Positions 7,434 to 15,503 of a stretch of DNA of 19,383 nt are shown piece by piece (the stretch's first letter is position 1; the number at the start of each line of letters is the position of its first letter). The translations under genes and the position numbers were made by a program. Below the pieces are notes generated by a model. It did not search any database and was not told the origin of the DNA. It worked only from the letters and a program-made list of their open reading frames with translations. Source of the stretch: Thermohalobaculum sp039026295 (GTDB lineage Bacteria; Pseudomonadota; Alphaproteobacteria; Rhodobacterales; Rhodobacteraceae); contig JBCCMP010000034.1 in NCBI GenBank assembly GCA_039026295.1, positions 1 to 19,383 on the forward strand. The letters run 5' to 3'.

Positions 7434-7759
7434 CTTAGGGGATTGCGACGGATTGCAGCGGCAGCATGAAATCGGTCGCAACGCTACTGAAACAGCGTGT
7501 CTCCCTAGGGTGGCTTCGACACAACCTCAGAAGGACCAATCGATCAGAAACCACTAACAAGGTACTCGTTCAAGGACGAGATCTGGGCTTTCTGTGCGCC
7601 GTTACCGTATCAACAAAAACGGACGCGGCTGAAGCGAGCTAAGCCGCATGGCGGCAGGTGCCTTGAAGACTGAAACGACGAAACCTTCGTTTCTGACGGC
7701 ACCAAACACGACCCGTGATTTAGCTTTCTGCCAATCCTGTTCTGCCCTATAGCGCCTCA
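7434..7759. other. Gene-free, hairpin-rich intergenic region
   Basis: No credible gene is visible. GC is about 50% in the rows at 7501, 7561 and 7681, clearly below the flanking genes. Inverted repeats that I read directly are: 7443-7449 with 7475-7481 (7 bp, plus 3 bp inside), 7481-7485 with 7494-7498, 7565-7569 with 7576-7580, 7625-7630 with 7642-7647 (6 bp), 7643-7647 with 7651-7655 (5 bp, mutually exclusive with the previous stem) and 7672-7678 with 7687-7693 (7 bp). The first may be a terminator or 3' stabiliser for the nitroreductase transcript. The others could form a leader or small RNA ahead of the MFS gene. A minus-strand frame at 7602-7784 has no recognisable content. Confidence 0.5.
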
Positions 7760-8992
7760 ATGCGCGGCAGTTTTCTCTTTGCAAATGCCCGGTGGCTGTC
7801 CGTCGGGCTGCTGCTGACGCTGACGTCCTCCTTTGGCCAGACCTATTTCATCTCGATTTTTGCAGACCGGATCATGGCGGATTACGGTCTGACGGATGGC
7901 GAGTGGGGAGGGATTTATACGATCGCCACCCTCTCTTCTGCGGCGGTTCTGCTTTATTCTGGAAAGTTCGCCGATCAGGTCCCCGTCGGCCGACTAGCCG
8001 CCATGATCTTTGGTGCATTTGCAATGGTTGCGCTGGGCATGTGGTTGAATGAAAGCCCGCTTGTCCTGGTCCTGCTGATCTTTGGGCTCAGGTTCTGTGG
8101 TCAGGGCATGATCAGCCATCTCGGCATTACGGCGATGGGACGTTGGTTCCGGGCGCACCGCGGCCGGGCCGTTGCAATCGCCGGGCTGGGATACTCTTTG
8201 GGCGAGGCGATATTGCCCGGGTTGGCTGCGCTGCTCGAGCCGGTAATTGGGTGGCGGGCGGTCTGGCTGATTGTCGCCGCCCTGCTGATTGCCGGTTTCG
8301 CCCCGTTGATCGCATGGATGGCCCGGGACGAGCGAAGCCCGCAAAGTATGACGTTGGCCGAACACAGCCCGGGGCGCGACGGTCGCCACTGGACCCGCGT
8401 TCAGGTCCTCCGCCACTGGCTGTTCTGGGCGCTCGTCCCTGCTACGATCGCACACAGCTTCATAGGTACGGTGATCTTCTTCCAGGCGGTTCACATCGGC
8501 GGGGTAATGGAATGGTCCAAGTTGGACATGACTGCCGCATACCCGGTCTATGCATTGGTTTCCATTGTAACGTCCTTGATCGCCGGAGCCGCATGCGATC
8601 GATATGGCCCGGACCGAATGCTCCCCTTTTACCTCCTGCCGCTGGGGATTGGCATGCTGTTCATCGGTCCGTTCCCCGGGCTCTGGGCGTGGTGGATCGC
8701 ACTCGGCCTGACCGGATTGTCGACGGGCATAAGCCATGCGATGTGGGGCGCGCTCTGGCCTGAACTTTATGGGACGCGGCACCTCGGCGCGATCAAGGCA
8801 ACCGGATCGACCTTCATGGTGATCGGTTCGGCAATCGGCCCCGGCATCACCGGATTGGTGATAGATCTTGGCATCGACTTTACGGGGCAGACAACGGCAA
8901 TGCTTTTGGCGACGATTACTCTGTCTGCGCTGCACCTTTGGGTCGTCACGCGTCTGCCACAGCGACAGCCTACTCAGTCCGATACCGGCTAA
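7760..8992 (+). CDS. Major facilitator superfamily transporter
   Basis: Encodes 410 residues with about 12 hydrophobic segments, so an inner-membrane carrier. The MFS motif A region between TM2 and TM3 reads YSGKFADQVPVGR (66-78), and its half-repeat in the second domain is AGAACDRYGPDR (275-286). A central cytoplasmic loop lies at about 188-218. The substrate is unknown; drug/proton antiport and monocarboxylate uptake are both possible. The ATG at 7760 has no Shine-Dalgarno sequence (the preceding bases are GCGCCTCA). An in-frame TAG at 7721 leaves no better upstream start, so initiation may be leaderless or depend on leader structure. It converges on the molybdoenzyme gene with 10 bases between stops. 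Confidence 0.93.
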   Translation: MRGSFLFANARWLSVGLLLTLTSSFGQTYFISIFADRIMADYGLTDGEWGGIYTIATLSSAAVLLYSGKFADQVPVGRLAAMIFGAFAMVALGMWLNESPLVLVLLIFGLRFCGQGMISHLGITAMGRWFRAHRGRAVAIAGLGYSLGEAILPGLAALLEPVIGWRAVWLIVAALLIAGFAPLIAWMARDERSPQSMTLAEHSPGRDGRHWTRVQVLRHWLFWALVPATIAHSFIGTVIFFQAVHIGGVMEWSKLDMTAAYPVYALVSIVTSLIAGAACDRYGPDRMLPFYLLPLGIGMLFIGPFPGLWAWWIALGLTGLSTGISHAMWGALWPELYGTRHLGAIKATGSTFMVIGSAIGPGITGLVIDLGIDFTGQTTAMLLATITLSALHLWVVTRLPQRQPTQSDTG

Positions 8993-9001
8993 TTTCGCCG
9001 G
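8985..9001. terminator. Small hairpin between two convergent genes
   Basis: CCGGC, a 7-base loop, then GCCGG, overlapping the MFS stop codon and directly before the stop of the opposing gene. It is only 5 bp and has no T-tract, so it is a weak candidate for a shared bidirectional terminator. Confidence 0.25.
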
Positions 9002-9002
9002 C

Positions 9003-11333
9003 CTATCCCGCACTTCTCAGGATCACGGGCGGCTCGAATGCAGTGACTGGCGGTGGGTTGTCGACCTTTTCCACGCGGACCAGAGTTGAATGGGCTGATG
9101 GGCCCTGACCCAGTCGGCTGGATCCCACGTCGCGGGTCAGAACATTCGGGTTGCCGTGCTTGCAGGTGCCCTCGGGCACTCCCTCATCCGGTCCTGCAGG
9201 GTCGAACCAGGCCCCGGTGGACAATTGGACAATGCCGGGCCGCACATCTTCCGACAATCGGACACCAGCAAGGCAGCCGCCGCGCTGGTTGAAAAGACGA
9301 ACGACGTCTCCGGCTGCGATGCCCCGCTTTGCGGCATCTTCTGGGTTGAAGGTTGCGGGCTCTCGACCCTTTATCTTCGACGCAACAGAAACCCTGCCCG
9401 GATCGAACTGCGAATGCAGCCGTGTCTTCGGCTGGTTCGAGATCAGATGAAGTTCGTCGTCGGCTGCATCACCCAGCCATTCATACGGCTTCAAAAACGT
9501 CGGGTGAGGCGGGCAGTCGTCATAACCGAACCCGGCTATCTCTTCCGAGAAGACTTCAATCTTTCCGGTCGGCGTGCGCAACGGGTGAGCTGCAGGATCC
9601 GTGCGGAAATCCTCTAACAGGATCGGCTCCCGCTCGTTGTCTGGCAGGGAAATCGTTTCCTCTTTCCGCAACCCCTCCAGCGAAGGCAGCTCGAATCCCG
9701 CGCGCCCGGCCCGTTGGCGCGCCTGATCCCAAAGATGGTTCAGCCACTCTTCTTCGGTCCTGCCCTCGGTATAGCGGTCAGCAAAACCCAGACGCTCTGC
9801 CAGACCGGTGAAGATCTGATAGTCCGTACGCGAGTCGCCCACCGGGTCGACGGCCTGACGCATTGCAACGATCAGCGGCTCCCAGTGGGTCATCGAGATG
9901 TCTTCACGCTCCAGAACTGTCGTCGCAGGAAAAACGATATCCGCGTGCCGCGCCATCGGCGTCCACCAGATCTCATTGACGATCACGGTCTCTGGCTCGT
10001 GCAGTGCACGTACCAGCCGGTGCAGATCCTGATGATGATGAAACGGATTGCCACCTGCCCAATAAACGATCCGCGTGTCGGGATACTTCATATCCTTGCC
10101 GTCGAACTGGAAGTCTCCGCCCGGGCTCATCAGTAGATCGGAAATCCGCGCAACCGGTATGTAGTCGCTGACGGAATTCACCCCCTGCTGCACCGCAGGG
10201 AAATGAAACGGTTTCACCGGGTTGCCGATACCGTTCTCCGACGCATAACCAATCCCGAATCCGCCGCCCGGTAGGCCGATCTGGCCAAGCATTGCGGCCA
10301 GAACGATCGCCATCCAGATGGGTTGCTCGCCGTGAGACGACCGTTGCAGACCCCATGCGACCATAATCATCGTACGATCTGCCGCCATCCGGCGCGCTAG
10401 TGCTCGCAGGCGGTCGGCCTCGATGCCAGTTATTCCCGCAGCCCAATCGGCATCTTTCGCCTGCCCATCGCTTTCGCCCATAAGATAAGGCCGAAACTTG
10501 TTCCAACCCGATGTGTGGCTGTCCAAAAACGCCTGATCATGCAGACCCTCGCTGAGCAGCGTATGGGCCAGCCCCAGCATGAGCGCTGTGTCAGAGCCAG
10601 GGATGCAGGCCAACCAATCCGCCCCCAGTTCCGGCTCCATGTCCGTTCGCAGAGGCGAGACGTTAACGAAGCTGCAGCCGTTGGCCCGCGCTGCCGTGGT
10701 GCCCTCGTGCATGGTGTGCCGCCCGACACCGCCCGAGGTGATCTGAGCGTTTTTGCGGGGCAATCCACCGAAGGCCACGACCAGTTTCGTGTGTTCGGCA
10801 ATCACCGGCCAGGTCGTGGCATGATCCAGGATCAGCGACCGCATCTGCCCGACCACATGGGGGGTGATCGCGTTGGCGGCGGCATAGGAGTAATTGGCCA
10901 CCGATTTGGTGTATCCGCCCGCCATGTTCAGGAACCGGTGGACGTGGCTCTGAGCGTGGTGGAACCGCCCGGCCGATGCCCAGCCATAGGACCCGCCGAA
11001 AATCGACTTGTTGCCGTGTTCCTTTCGCACCCGGTCGATCTGCCCGGCGGCGAGGTCCAACGCCGTGTCCCAGTCAACCGCAACAAAGGCTTCCTTGCCA
11101 CGCAGCGTGCGGTCCCCATCCGGACCGTTCTCCAGATAGGATTTGCGAACCATCGGTTGTTCGATCCGTGTCGGGTGATCGACCATGTCGATGATGCCGG
11201 GTCCGATGATTGCCGGATCCGGGTCGCCTGACCAGTCGCGTACGCCGGTCACCTTGCCGTTCGTCGTCTCGGCAAAATAGGTGCCCCAATGGGTGGAGAA
11301 GGGCGTGACCTTAGGTTCGGCATCGGTGGACAT
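9003..11333 (-). CDS. Molybdopterin-dependent oxidoreductase, BisC/DMSO reductase type
   Basis: Encodes 776 residues, close to the length of biotin sulfoxide reductase. It belongs to the DMSO reductase family: HWGTYFA near the N-terminus, GGSYGWASAGRFHHAQ (113-128) with Ser120 the probable molybdenum ligand, PHVVG, AWGLQRSSHGEQP, GLPGGGFGIGY, AGGNPFHHHQDL, and the C-terminal dinucleotide-binding NQPKTRLHSQFD. It has no N-terminal [4Fe-4S] cysteine motif and no Tat signal, so it is cytoplasmic like BisC rather than periplasmic like TorA. The likely role is reduction of S- or N-oxides, such as methionine or biotin sulfoxide. The ATG at 11333 is chosen over the GTG at 11369 because AAGGAG sits 7 bases ahead. 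It is last in the minus-strand run after the FAD oxidoreductase gene. Confidence 0.93.
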   Translation of the reverse strand: MSTDAEPKVTPFSTHWGTYFAETTNGKVTGVRDWSGDPDPAIIGPGIIDMVDHPTRIEQPMVRKSYLENGPDGDRTLRGKEAFVAVDWDTALDLAAGQIDRVRKEHGNKSIFGGSYGWASAGRFHHAQSHVHRFLNMAGGYTKSVANYSYAAANAITPHVVGQMRSLILDHATTWPVIAEHTKLVVAFGGLPRKNAQITSGGVGRHTMHEGTTAARANGCSFVNVSPLRTDMEPELGADWLACIPGSDTALMLGLAHTLLSEGLHDQAFLDSHTSGWNKFRPYLMGESDGQAKDADWAAGITGIEADRLRALARRMAADRTMIMVAWGLQRSSHGEQPIWMAIVLAAMLGQIGLPGGGFGIGYASENGIGNPVKPFHFPAVQQGVNSVSDYIPVARISDLLMSPGGDFQFDGKDMKYPDTRIVYWAGGNPFHHHQDLHRLVRALHEPETVIVNEIWWTPMARHADIVFPATTVLEREDISMTHWEPLIVAMRQAVDPVGDSRTDYQIFTGLAERLGFADRYTEGRTEEEWLNHLWDQARQRAGRAGFELPSLEGLRKEETISLPDNEREPILLEDFRTDPAAHPLRTPTGKIEVFSEEIAGFGYDDCPPHPTFLKPYEWLGDAADDELHLISNQPKTRLHSQFDPGRVSVASKIKGREPATFNPEDAAKRGIAAGDVVRLFNQRGGCLAGVRLSEDVRPGIVQLSTGAWFDPAGPDEGVPEGTCKHGNPNVLTRDVGSSRLGQGPSAHSTLVRVEKVDNPPPVTAFEPPVILRSAG

Positions 11334-11340
11334 TTCGGTG

Positions 11341-11346
11341 CTCCTT
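11341..11346 (-). promoter_or_regulatory. Shine-Dalgarno site fixing the molybdoenzyme start
   Basis: AAGGAG on the minus strand, 7 bases before the ATG at 11333. It overrules the upstream in-frame GTG at 11369. Confidence 0.8.
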
Positions 11347-11416
11347 GGCGAAGGCGCGGACAGTGCCACGTTCCCATCAGGAAAGAAATGGGGTGCAAGG
11401 CTTGGCGGCGCGCCGT

Positions 11417-12550
11417 CTATGCAGCGTTGCGGCGCATATCTGCGCTCATGATTTCGGTGACTCTGTCACCGATCGCCAGCGATGATGTCAGCCCTGGACT
11501 TTCGATCCCGTAGAGCCCGACATAGCCCGGAAGACCATGTGCTGCGGCCCCGTCGATCCGGAAGTCGGCGGCGTGCTTGTCCTGAGCGTTTGTCAGTTTT
11601 GGTCGAATCCCGGAATAGTCCGGCGATAGAGAGTTGTCCGGCAGCGCGGGCCAGTATCGGCGAATTGCAGCGTAGAAGCTTTCGCTGCGGCGTGGGTCAA
11701 CGGAATAGTCGTCCACGCCGTCTACCCATTCGACATCCGGCCCGAAGCGTGCCCGGCCCTGCAGGTCGATCGTGATGTGCACACCCAGTCCCCCTGTGAC
11801 CGGGGCGGGGTAGATCAGGCGAGAGAACGGCGCAGCGGCATCGAGAGAGAAGTAGTTCCCTTTGGCAGTCCATTGCTGCGGTTTGGCATTGTCCGGCAGA
11901 CCGTCCATGTGGCCCGCCAGACCGGGCGCATCCAACCCTGCCGAATTCACCACCTCGCGGGCGAGCAACTCCATCGGCTCATCTCCGCCAGTACGAAGCA
12001 GAAAGCCGCCTTCGGCCATTGCGATGCTTTCGACGTCGGTGTTCAGAACAAGCATGGCAGCGTGGGCCTCGGCCTCCCCCAGCATCGCCAGCATGAAGTT
12101 GTGGCTGTCGACGATGCCGGTCGACGGGGACAGAAGCGCCCCTTCGCAAGCCAGCGATGGTTCCATGGCCTTGGCCTCAGCGGCGGAGATTTCGCGAAGA
12201 TCATCGACGCCGTTATCCCAGGCACGCCTGGCGATGCCGCTGAATTTCTCGACCTCGTCCGGTGAACACGCGACGATCAGCTTGCCGCAGTTATTGTAGG
12301 CCACACCGTGGTCGTCGCAGAAGGCGTAAAGCGCTTTGCGACCGTTCACGCACATCTCGGCCTTAAGGCTGTTCTTGGCGTAGTAGATGCCTGCGTGGAT
12401 CACCTCGGAATTGCGGGAAGACGTGATCATGCCAAAGTGCTGCTCACGTTCCAGAACCAGCACCTCGCGGCCAGACTTGGCAAGGGCCCGCGCCGTGGCC
12501 AGACCTACGACGCCCGCGCCGATGACAATGGTTTCTACTTGTTCTGCCAT
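11417..12550 (-). CDS. LhgO-like FAD-dependent oxidoreductase (DAO family)
   Basis: Encodes 377 residues with a Rossmann FAD-binding motif GAGVVGLA (11-18) and an acidic ribose-binding residue Glu34 (VLVLERE). The motif SSRNSEVIHAGIYY (44-57) is the L-2-hydroxyglutarate dehydrogenase/oxidase hallmark, usually S-x-N-S-x-V-x-H. GLGVHITIDLQGRARFGPD and the C-terminal YGIESPGLTSSLAIG complete the family pattern. LhgO oxidises L-2-hydroxyglutarate to 2-oxoglutarate and passes electrons to the membrane quinone pool, but related family members use other 2-hydroxy or amino acids, so the substrate is not certain. The likely ribosome site GGGAG is 7 bases before the ATG and lies inside a hairpin stem. 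The neighbours are the VWA gene 77 bases upstream and the molybdoenzyme 83 bases downstream. Confidence 0.9.
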   Translation of the reverse strand: MAEQVETIVIGAGVVGLATARALAKSGREVLVLEREQHFGMITSSRNSEVIHAGIYYAKNSLKAEMCVNGRKALYAFCDDHGVAYNNCGKLIVACSPDEVEKFSGIARRAWDNGVDDLREISAAEAKAMEPSLACEGALLSPSTGIVDSHNFMLAMLGEAEAHAAMLVLNTDVESIAMAEGGFLLRTGGDEPMELLAREVVNSAGLDAPGLAGHMDGLPDNAKPQQWTAKGNYFSLDAAAPFSRLIYPAPVTGGLGVHITIDLQGRARFGPDVEWVDGVDDYSVDPRRSESFYAAIRRYWPALPDNSLSPDYSGIRPKLTNAQDKHAADFRIDGAAAHGLPGYVGLYGIESPGLTSSLAIGDRVTEIMSADMRRNAA

Positions 12551-12557
12551 GCTGAAA

Positions 12558-12591
12558 CTCCCGCCCGCGGTGGTTAGCGCGCGGGCAGGAG
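12558..12591 (-). promoter_or_regulatory. Strong hairpin covering the LhgO-like gene's Shine-Dalgarno site
   Basis: Arms 12558-12569 and 12580-12591 pair at 11 of 12 positions (one C/A mismatch) around a 10-base loop, and the stem is nearly all G-C. On the minus strand the 3' arm ends in GGGAG, 7 bases before the ATG at 12550, so folding would hide the ribosome site. It also begins 36 bases after the VWA stop and could end that transcript, but no run of T follows. The hairpin is read directly; its role is inference. Confidence 0.65.
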
Positions 12592-12627
12592 AGGTGCAAG
12601 AAGAGCTGGCCTGAACTTCTTCGCGGA

Positions 12628-15261
12628 TCAGGCGAAGTCGAAGCTTTCCGGCAGCACACCTTCGATATCGACGGCAACGGTAACGGTGTCATCCGCAACC
12701 AGATCGCCGTTGCCATCCAGGTTGACCACCAGTTCTGCGGTGGTCGTTTCAGTGACCAATACACCCAGCCCGCCCAGATCCTCGACATTCAATTCGTAAC
12801 CCAGCGGTGTGGATGTGAAGGCCGAGGCATCAAAGATCAGGCTGTCTACCGTTGCGCCGGTCTCGTCGCGAAGCGTCAGCGTTGCGCCCAAGATCGTGCT
12901 CTTGGCGAATGGCGCCTCTCTGAGTGCGTCATCCAGCAGAGCTGTCGAATCCAGCTGCGACCCATCCTCGGCCAGATCCGGAACCAGCACGGCACCGCCG
13001 GTGTTGTCGATTGCGTTGACATAGGCTGGATCGACGATCTGCCCGATCGCGACCCCGTGAACCGAGGCCGCATTTTGCAAGGGATTTGCGACCAGGCCGA
13101 GTTGCAACAAAAAGGCGGGCTGTCCTGCGGCAGGCGGTTCCGGGAAAGGGTTCCCGTCGGTCAGGAAGTAGACGATGTTGTTTTCCTGCCCCAGGGTAGG
13201 ATCAAGCTGCGCAACCGCATTGGTGGCCTGCAGAACTGCTGCGAAATAGTTCGTCTCTCCGCCCGAGGCCAGGTTGTTGAGATAGGCATCGACGTCCAGA
13301 TCCGACAGCGCCTCGTCGTCGCCGAAGGTTTCGGCAAAGAAGGGCGTGTCCGGGATATTGTCGTCGTTTGTATCCACCGGGAAAGTCGGATCGGCGCTGG
13401 TGTTGAACGGAACGATCGTGATTGTCAGCGCACCGTCCGGCAGGCCCTGCGCCATCAATTCGTCGGTCAGCGATTGCAGCGCAGCGATCTGAGCATCCAG
13501 AACCGGTACGCCGTCAATGGTCTCTTGCGAGGTCGAGCCGGAGACGTCCACGACGAAGACAACATTGTAGGTCTCGTTCGCCTTATCGCCCAAGTCTACC
13601 GCCAGGCGGAAACTGCCGGTGTCTGAACAGGTCTGATCGGGTCCAGTGAGGCTAACGGTCAACTCGGTCCCGTCGAACAGTGTGCCGGTAGCGGCGCTGG
13701 TGACATCGGGATAAGGCTCGCAAACGCCTTCACCTTCAACGACCACGGTGACCGTCGCAGTGTCTGTGAACTCTCCGTCCGAGATCTGGTAGTCGAAGGT
13801 CACGGTTGCCGTCTGGCCATCCGACAGCGTTGCGAAATCGCCTGCAGGATCGAAAGTGACGGTGCCATCCGCGTTCAGCGTGATGCCGCCCTCGGCAGGT
13901 TGACTCAGCAAGGTTACGGTCAGGTCGTCATCCTCGGGATCGCTGTCGTTGTCGAGGATGTTCAGGACCGTGGCCCCGCTTTCTGGAACCATGTACATAT
14001 CATCCACAGCGACCGGGCCGTCATTCACGCCTTGGATCGTGACAGTTGCATCGGCGGTCGCCGTGCCCCCGTTGCCATCACTGATTTCGTAGGTCAGCGT
14101 GAAGCTGTCCGTGTCGGTGGACTTCATCGCCTGGAAGTCGCCGGCGGCCGCATCGAAAGAGAGGACCCCTGTGGCCGAGACCGTGACAACCGCCGTTCGC
14201 CCGGCCATGGTGGTCAACGTAATTTCTGTACCGGGCGAGGCGCCGCCTGCGAGCGAAACAGTCACCACATCGCCATCGTCATCCGAATCGTTCAGCAAAA
14301 GATCCAGGGCGATCTGACCGTCTTCCGTCACCGAGCCGAAATCGTCCACGGCTGTTGGCGGAGTGTTGGTCTTGGCGCAAAAGTTCAGTGCATCGATTCG
14401 GGCAAATTCCCAAGCGTCCTTGGTGCCGCGCAGGGTTATCTCGTCACCCTGGTTCAGGACGATGTTCTCGATCTTCACGGTCGAAATCGACGACCAGTCA
14501 CCGCCATTGCCATTGTTGTTCTGGTCCAGCGAGATTGAATGTATCAGCGTGTCGCCGACCCAGATTTCGATCTCCCCCTCGCCATCGTTCTCGTCAATGT
14601 AGGCAAGCTCCAGATCATAGGTCCCGCTATCAGCCCCGAAGGTGATCGACGCTTCGCCCGAGGACTTTTTCAGGCGGATCACCTCGCCGCCTGAAGCCGC
14701 ATACACATCGTCGACCTTGTAGCCCTTCAGGGCCATGTCCTCGGCCTCGATCGTCAGCTTGCCATTGTCGTCCAGATCCCATTTCAGGCCCGCGGACAGG
14801 TCCTTATAGTCCATCCAGTCGCCGCTGATATTGCCCTTTCCGGCAACGGTCAGCGTCACGCCCGCATCTGGCACATCGCCGTAGAATGCAAAGAAATCGT
14901 CGCGGTCGCCCTCGGCGGATCCCACGACCTCGATCTCGATCAGGTAATAGCACTTACCGTCATCGCCGTGCAGGACGTAGTATTCTTCAGCGTAGATCTT
15001 CTGATCGTCATGGACCAGCGCACCATCGACCTTGATATCTGCGATCTGCCAGCTGGAGTCATCCCCCCACTCATTCGCATGGGCATCACCGGACAGACTG
15101 TCATCGTTATCCGTGACCGTGATGCACGCCGTGGCACTGGGCGGCATCGTGAAACAATCCCCGCAGTTCAGATTGTTGTCACCAGCCTGCAAAATGTCTT
15201 CGCCGGTCAGCGCTGTGAATTCGTATTCCTGCACCTGATGGTGCGGGGGGCAGTAGGTCAT
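12628..15261 (-). CDS. Large secreted VWA protein with CBM-like and cadherin-like domains
   Basis: Encodes 877 very acidic residues. Order: a cysteine-containing N-terminal region (1-155; Cys at 4, 33, 36, 46 and 104) ; a CBM6/35-like beta-sandwich (about 168-295, starting LTIEAEDM, ending ARIDALNF); two tandem cadherin-like/VCBS-type repeats (about 300-411, NTPPTAVDD; about 413-510, NDGPVAVDD) with Asp-rich calcium sites; a VWA domain (about 565-790) with an intact MIDAS DVSGS (572-576), Thr670 and TDG (701-703); then a beta-rich tail. There is no N-terminal signal peptide and no GGxGxD RTX array. The end, PESFDFA, resembles the hydrophobic/acidic tails of type I secretion substrates, so export by that route is inferred. 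No ABC exporter is nearby. GGAGAG precedes the ATG. Probably a calcium-dependent adhesin or matrix protein. It diverges from ftsB. Confidence 0.87.
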   Translation of the reverse strand: MTYCPPHHQVQEYEFTALTGEDILQAGDNNLNCGDCFTMPPSATACITVTDNDDSLSGDAHANEWGDDSSWQIADIKVDGALVHDDQKIYAEEYYVLHGDDGKCYYLIEIEVVGSAEGDRDDFFAFYGDVPDAGVTLTVAGKGNISGDWMDYKDLSAGLKWDLDDNGKLTIEAEDMALKGYKVDDVYAASGGEVIRLKKSSGEASITFGADSGTYDLELAYIDENDGEGEIEIWVGDTLIHSISLDQNNNGNGGDWSSISTVKIENIVLNQGDEITLRGTKDAWEFARIDALNFCAKTNTPPTAVDDFGSVTEDGQIALDLLLNDSDDDGDVVTVSLAGGASPGTEITLTTMAGRTAVVTVSATGVLSFDAAAGDFQAMKSTDTDSFTLTYEISDGNGGTATADATVTIQGVNDGPVAVDDMYMVPESGATVLNILDNDSDPEDDDLTVTLLSQPAEGGITLNADGTVTFDPAGDFATLSDGQTATVTFDYQISDGEFTDTATVTVVVEGEGVCEPYPDVTSAATGTLFDGTELTVSLTGPDQTCSDTGSFRLAVDLGDKANETYNVVFVVDVSGSTSQETIDGVPVLDAQIAALQSLTDELMAQGLPDGALTITIVPFNTSADPTFPVDTNDDNIPDTPFFAETFGDDEALSDLDVDAYLNNLASGGETNYFAAVLQATNAVAQLDPTLGQENNIVYFLTDGNPFPEPPAAGQPAFLLQLGLVANPLQNAASVHGVAIGQIVDPAYVNAIDNTGGAVLVPDLAEDGSQLDSTALLDDALREAPFAKSTILGATLTLRDETGATVDSLIFDASAFTSTPLGYELNVEDLGGLGVLVTETTTAELVVNLDGNGDLVADDTVTVAVDIEGVLPESFDFA

Positions 15262-15503
15262 AAAGACTCTCCGGTCGACGTGTAAAACGATGCCAGAGAT
15301 ACCCGCTGAGGTTTGAGAACCCGTGAAAGGATACTGTTAAGTTGTCTTAGTGATGTGCATTTTTTTCGAAAGATCTCGGCTAACTGTGTGTCGTAAAAGA
15401 CTCAACTCTGCCGGAAAACCGGTCCATGCTGTTATCGGGCTTCTGCCGGACGCCCGGATTTGGCAATTTTCACAGGCCTTGGGAGAAGGCGAGGGGACTA
15501 AAC
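15262..15503. other. Divergent promoter region between the VWA gene and ftsB
   Basis: 242 bases with lower GC than the genes, including a run of seven T at about 15360-15366 and several AT-rich patches. It must hold promoters for both divergent genes, but I cannot place a convincing -35/-10 pair. The frame of ftsB stays open back to 15426, and that extension has no family similarity. Confidence 0.4.
15491..15497 (+). promoter_or_regulatory. Shine-Dalgarno site supporting a TTG start for ftsB
   Basis: GAGGGGA followed by six bases and TTG at 15504. The upstream in-frame ATG at 15426 lacks a comparable site and would add 26 residues unlike the family. Confidence 0.65.

Noticed and set aside
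7602..7784. 60-codon minus-strand frame in the gap before the MFS gene
   Set aside because: It has no ribosome site or family similarity, and it runs into the MFS start. Inverted repeats explain the region better than a gene.
7994..9013. 339-codon minus-strand open frame
   Set aside because: It lies antisense to the MFS gene, with a composition rich in Arg, Gln, Pro and Asp typical of a shadow frame, and shows no recognisable domain.
10515..11231. 238-codon plus-strand open frame
   Set aside because: It is a shadow of the molybdoenzyme gene. High GC content makes long antisense frames common here.
13057..13626. 189-codon plus-strand open frame
   Set aside because: It is antisense to the VWA domain coding region and has no recognisable protein signature.
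13730..14360. Repetitive, Asp-rich coding as a CRISPR-like or tandem DNA repeat
   Set aside because: The periodicity is at the protein level (two cadherin-like repeats). There are no regular identical DNA repeats or spacers.
15335..15352. Possible CtrA box (TTAA-N7-TTAA) upstream of ftsB
   Set aside because: The sequence is TTAA, six bases, then TTAG, so both the spacing and the second half-site are off.
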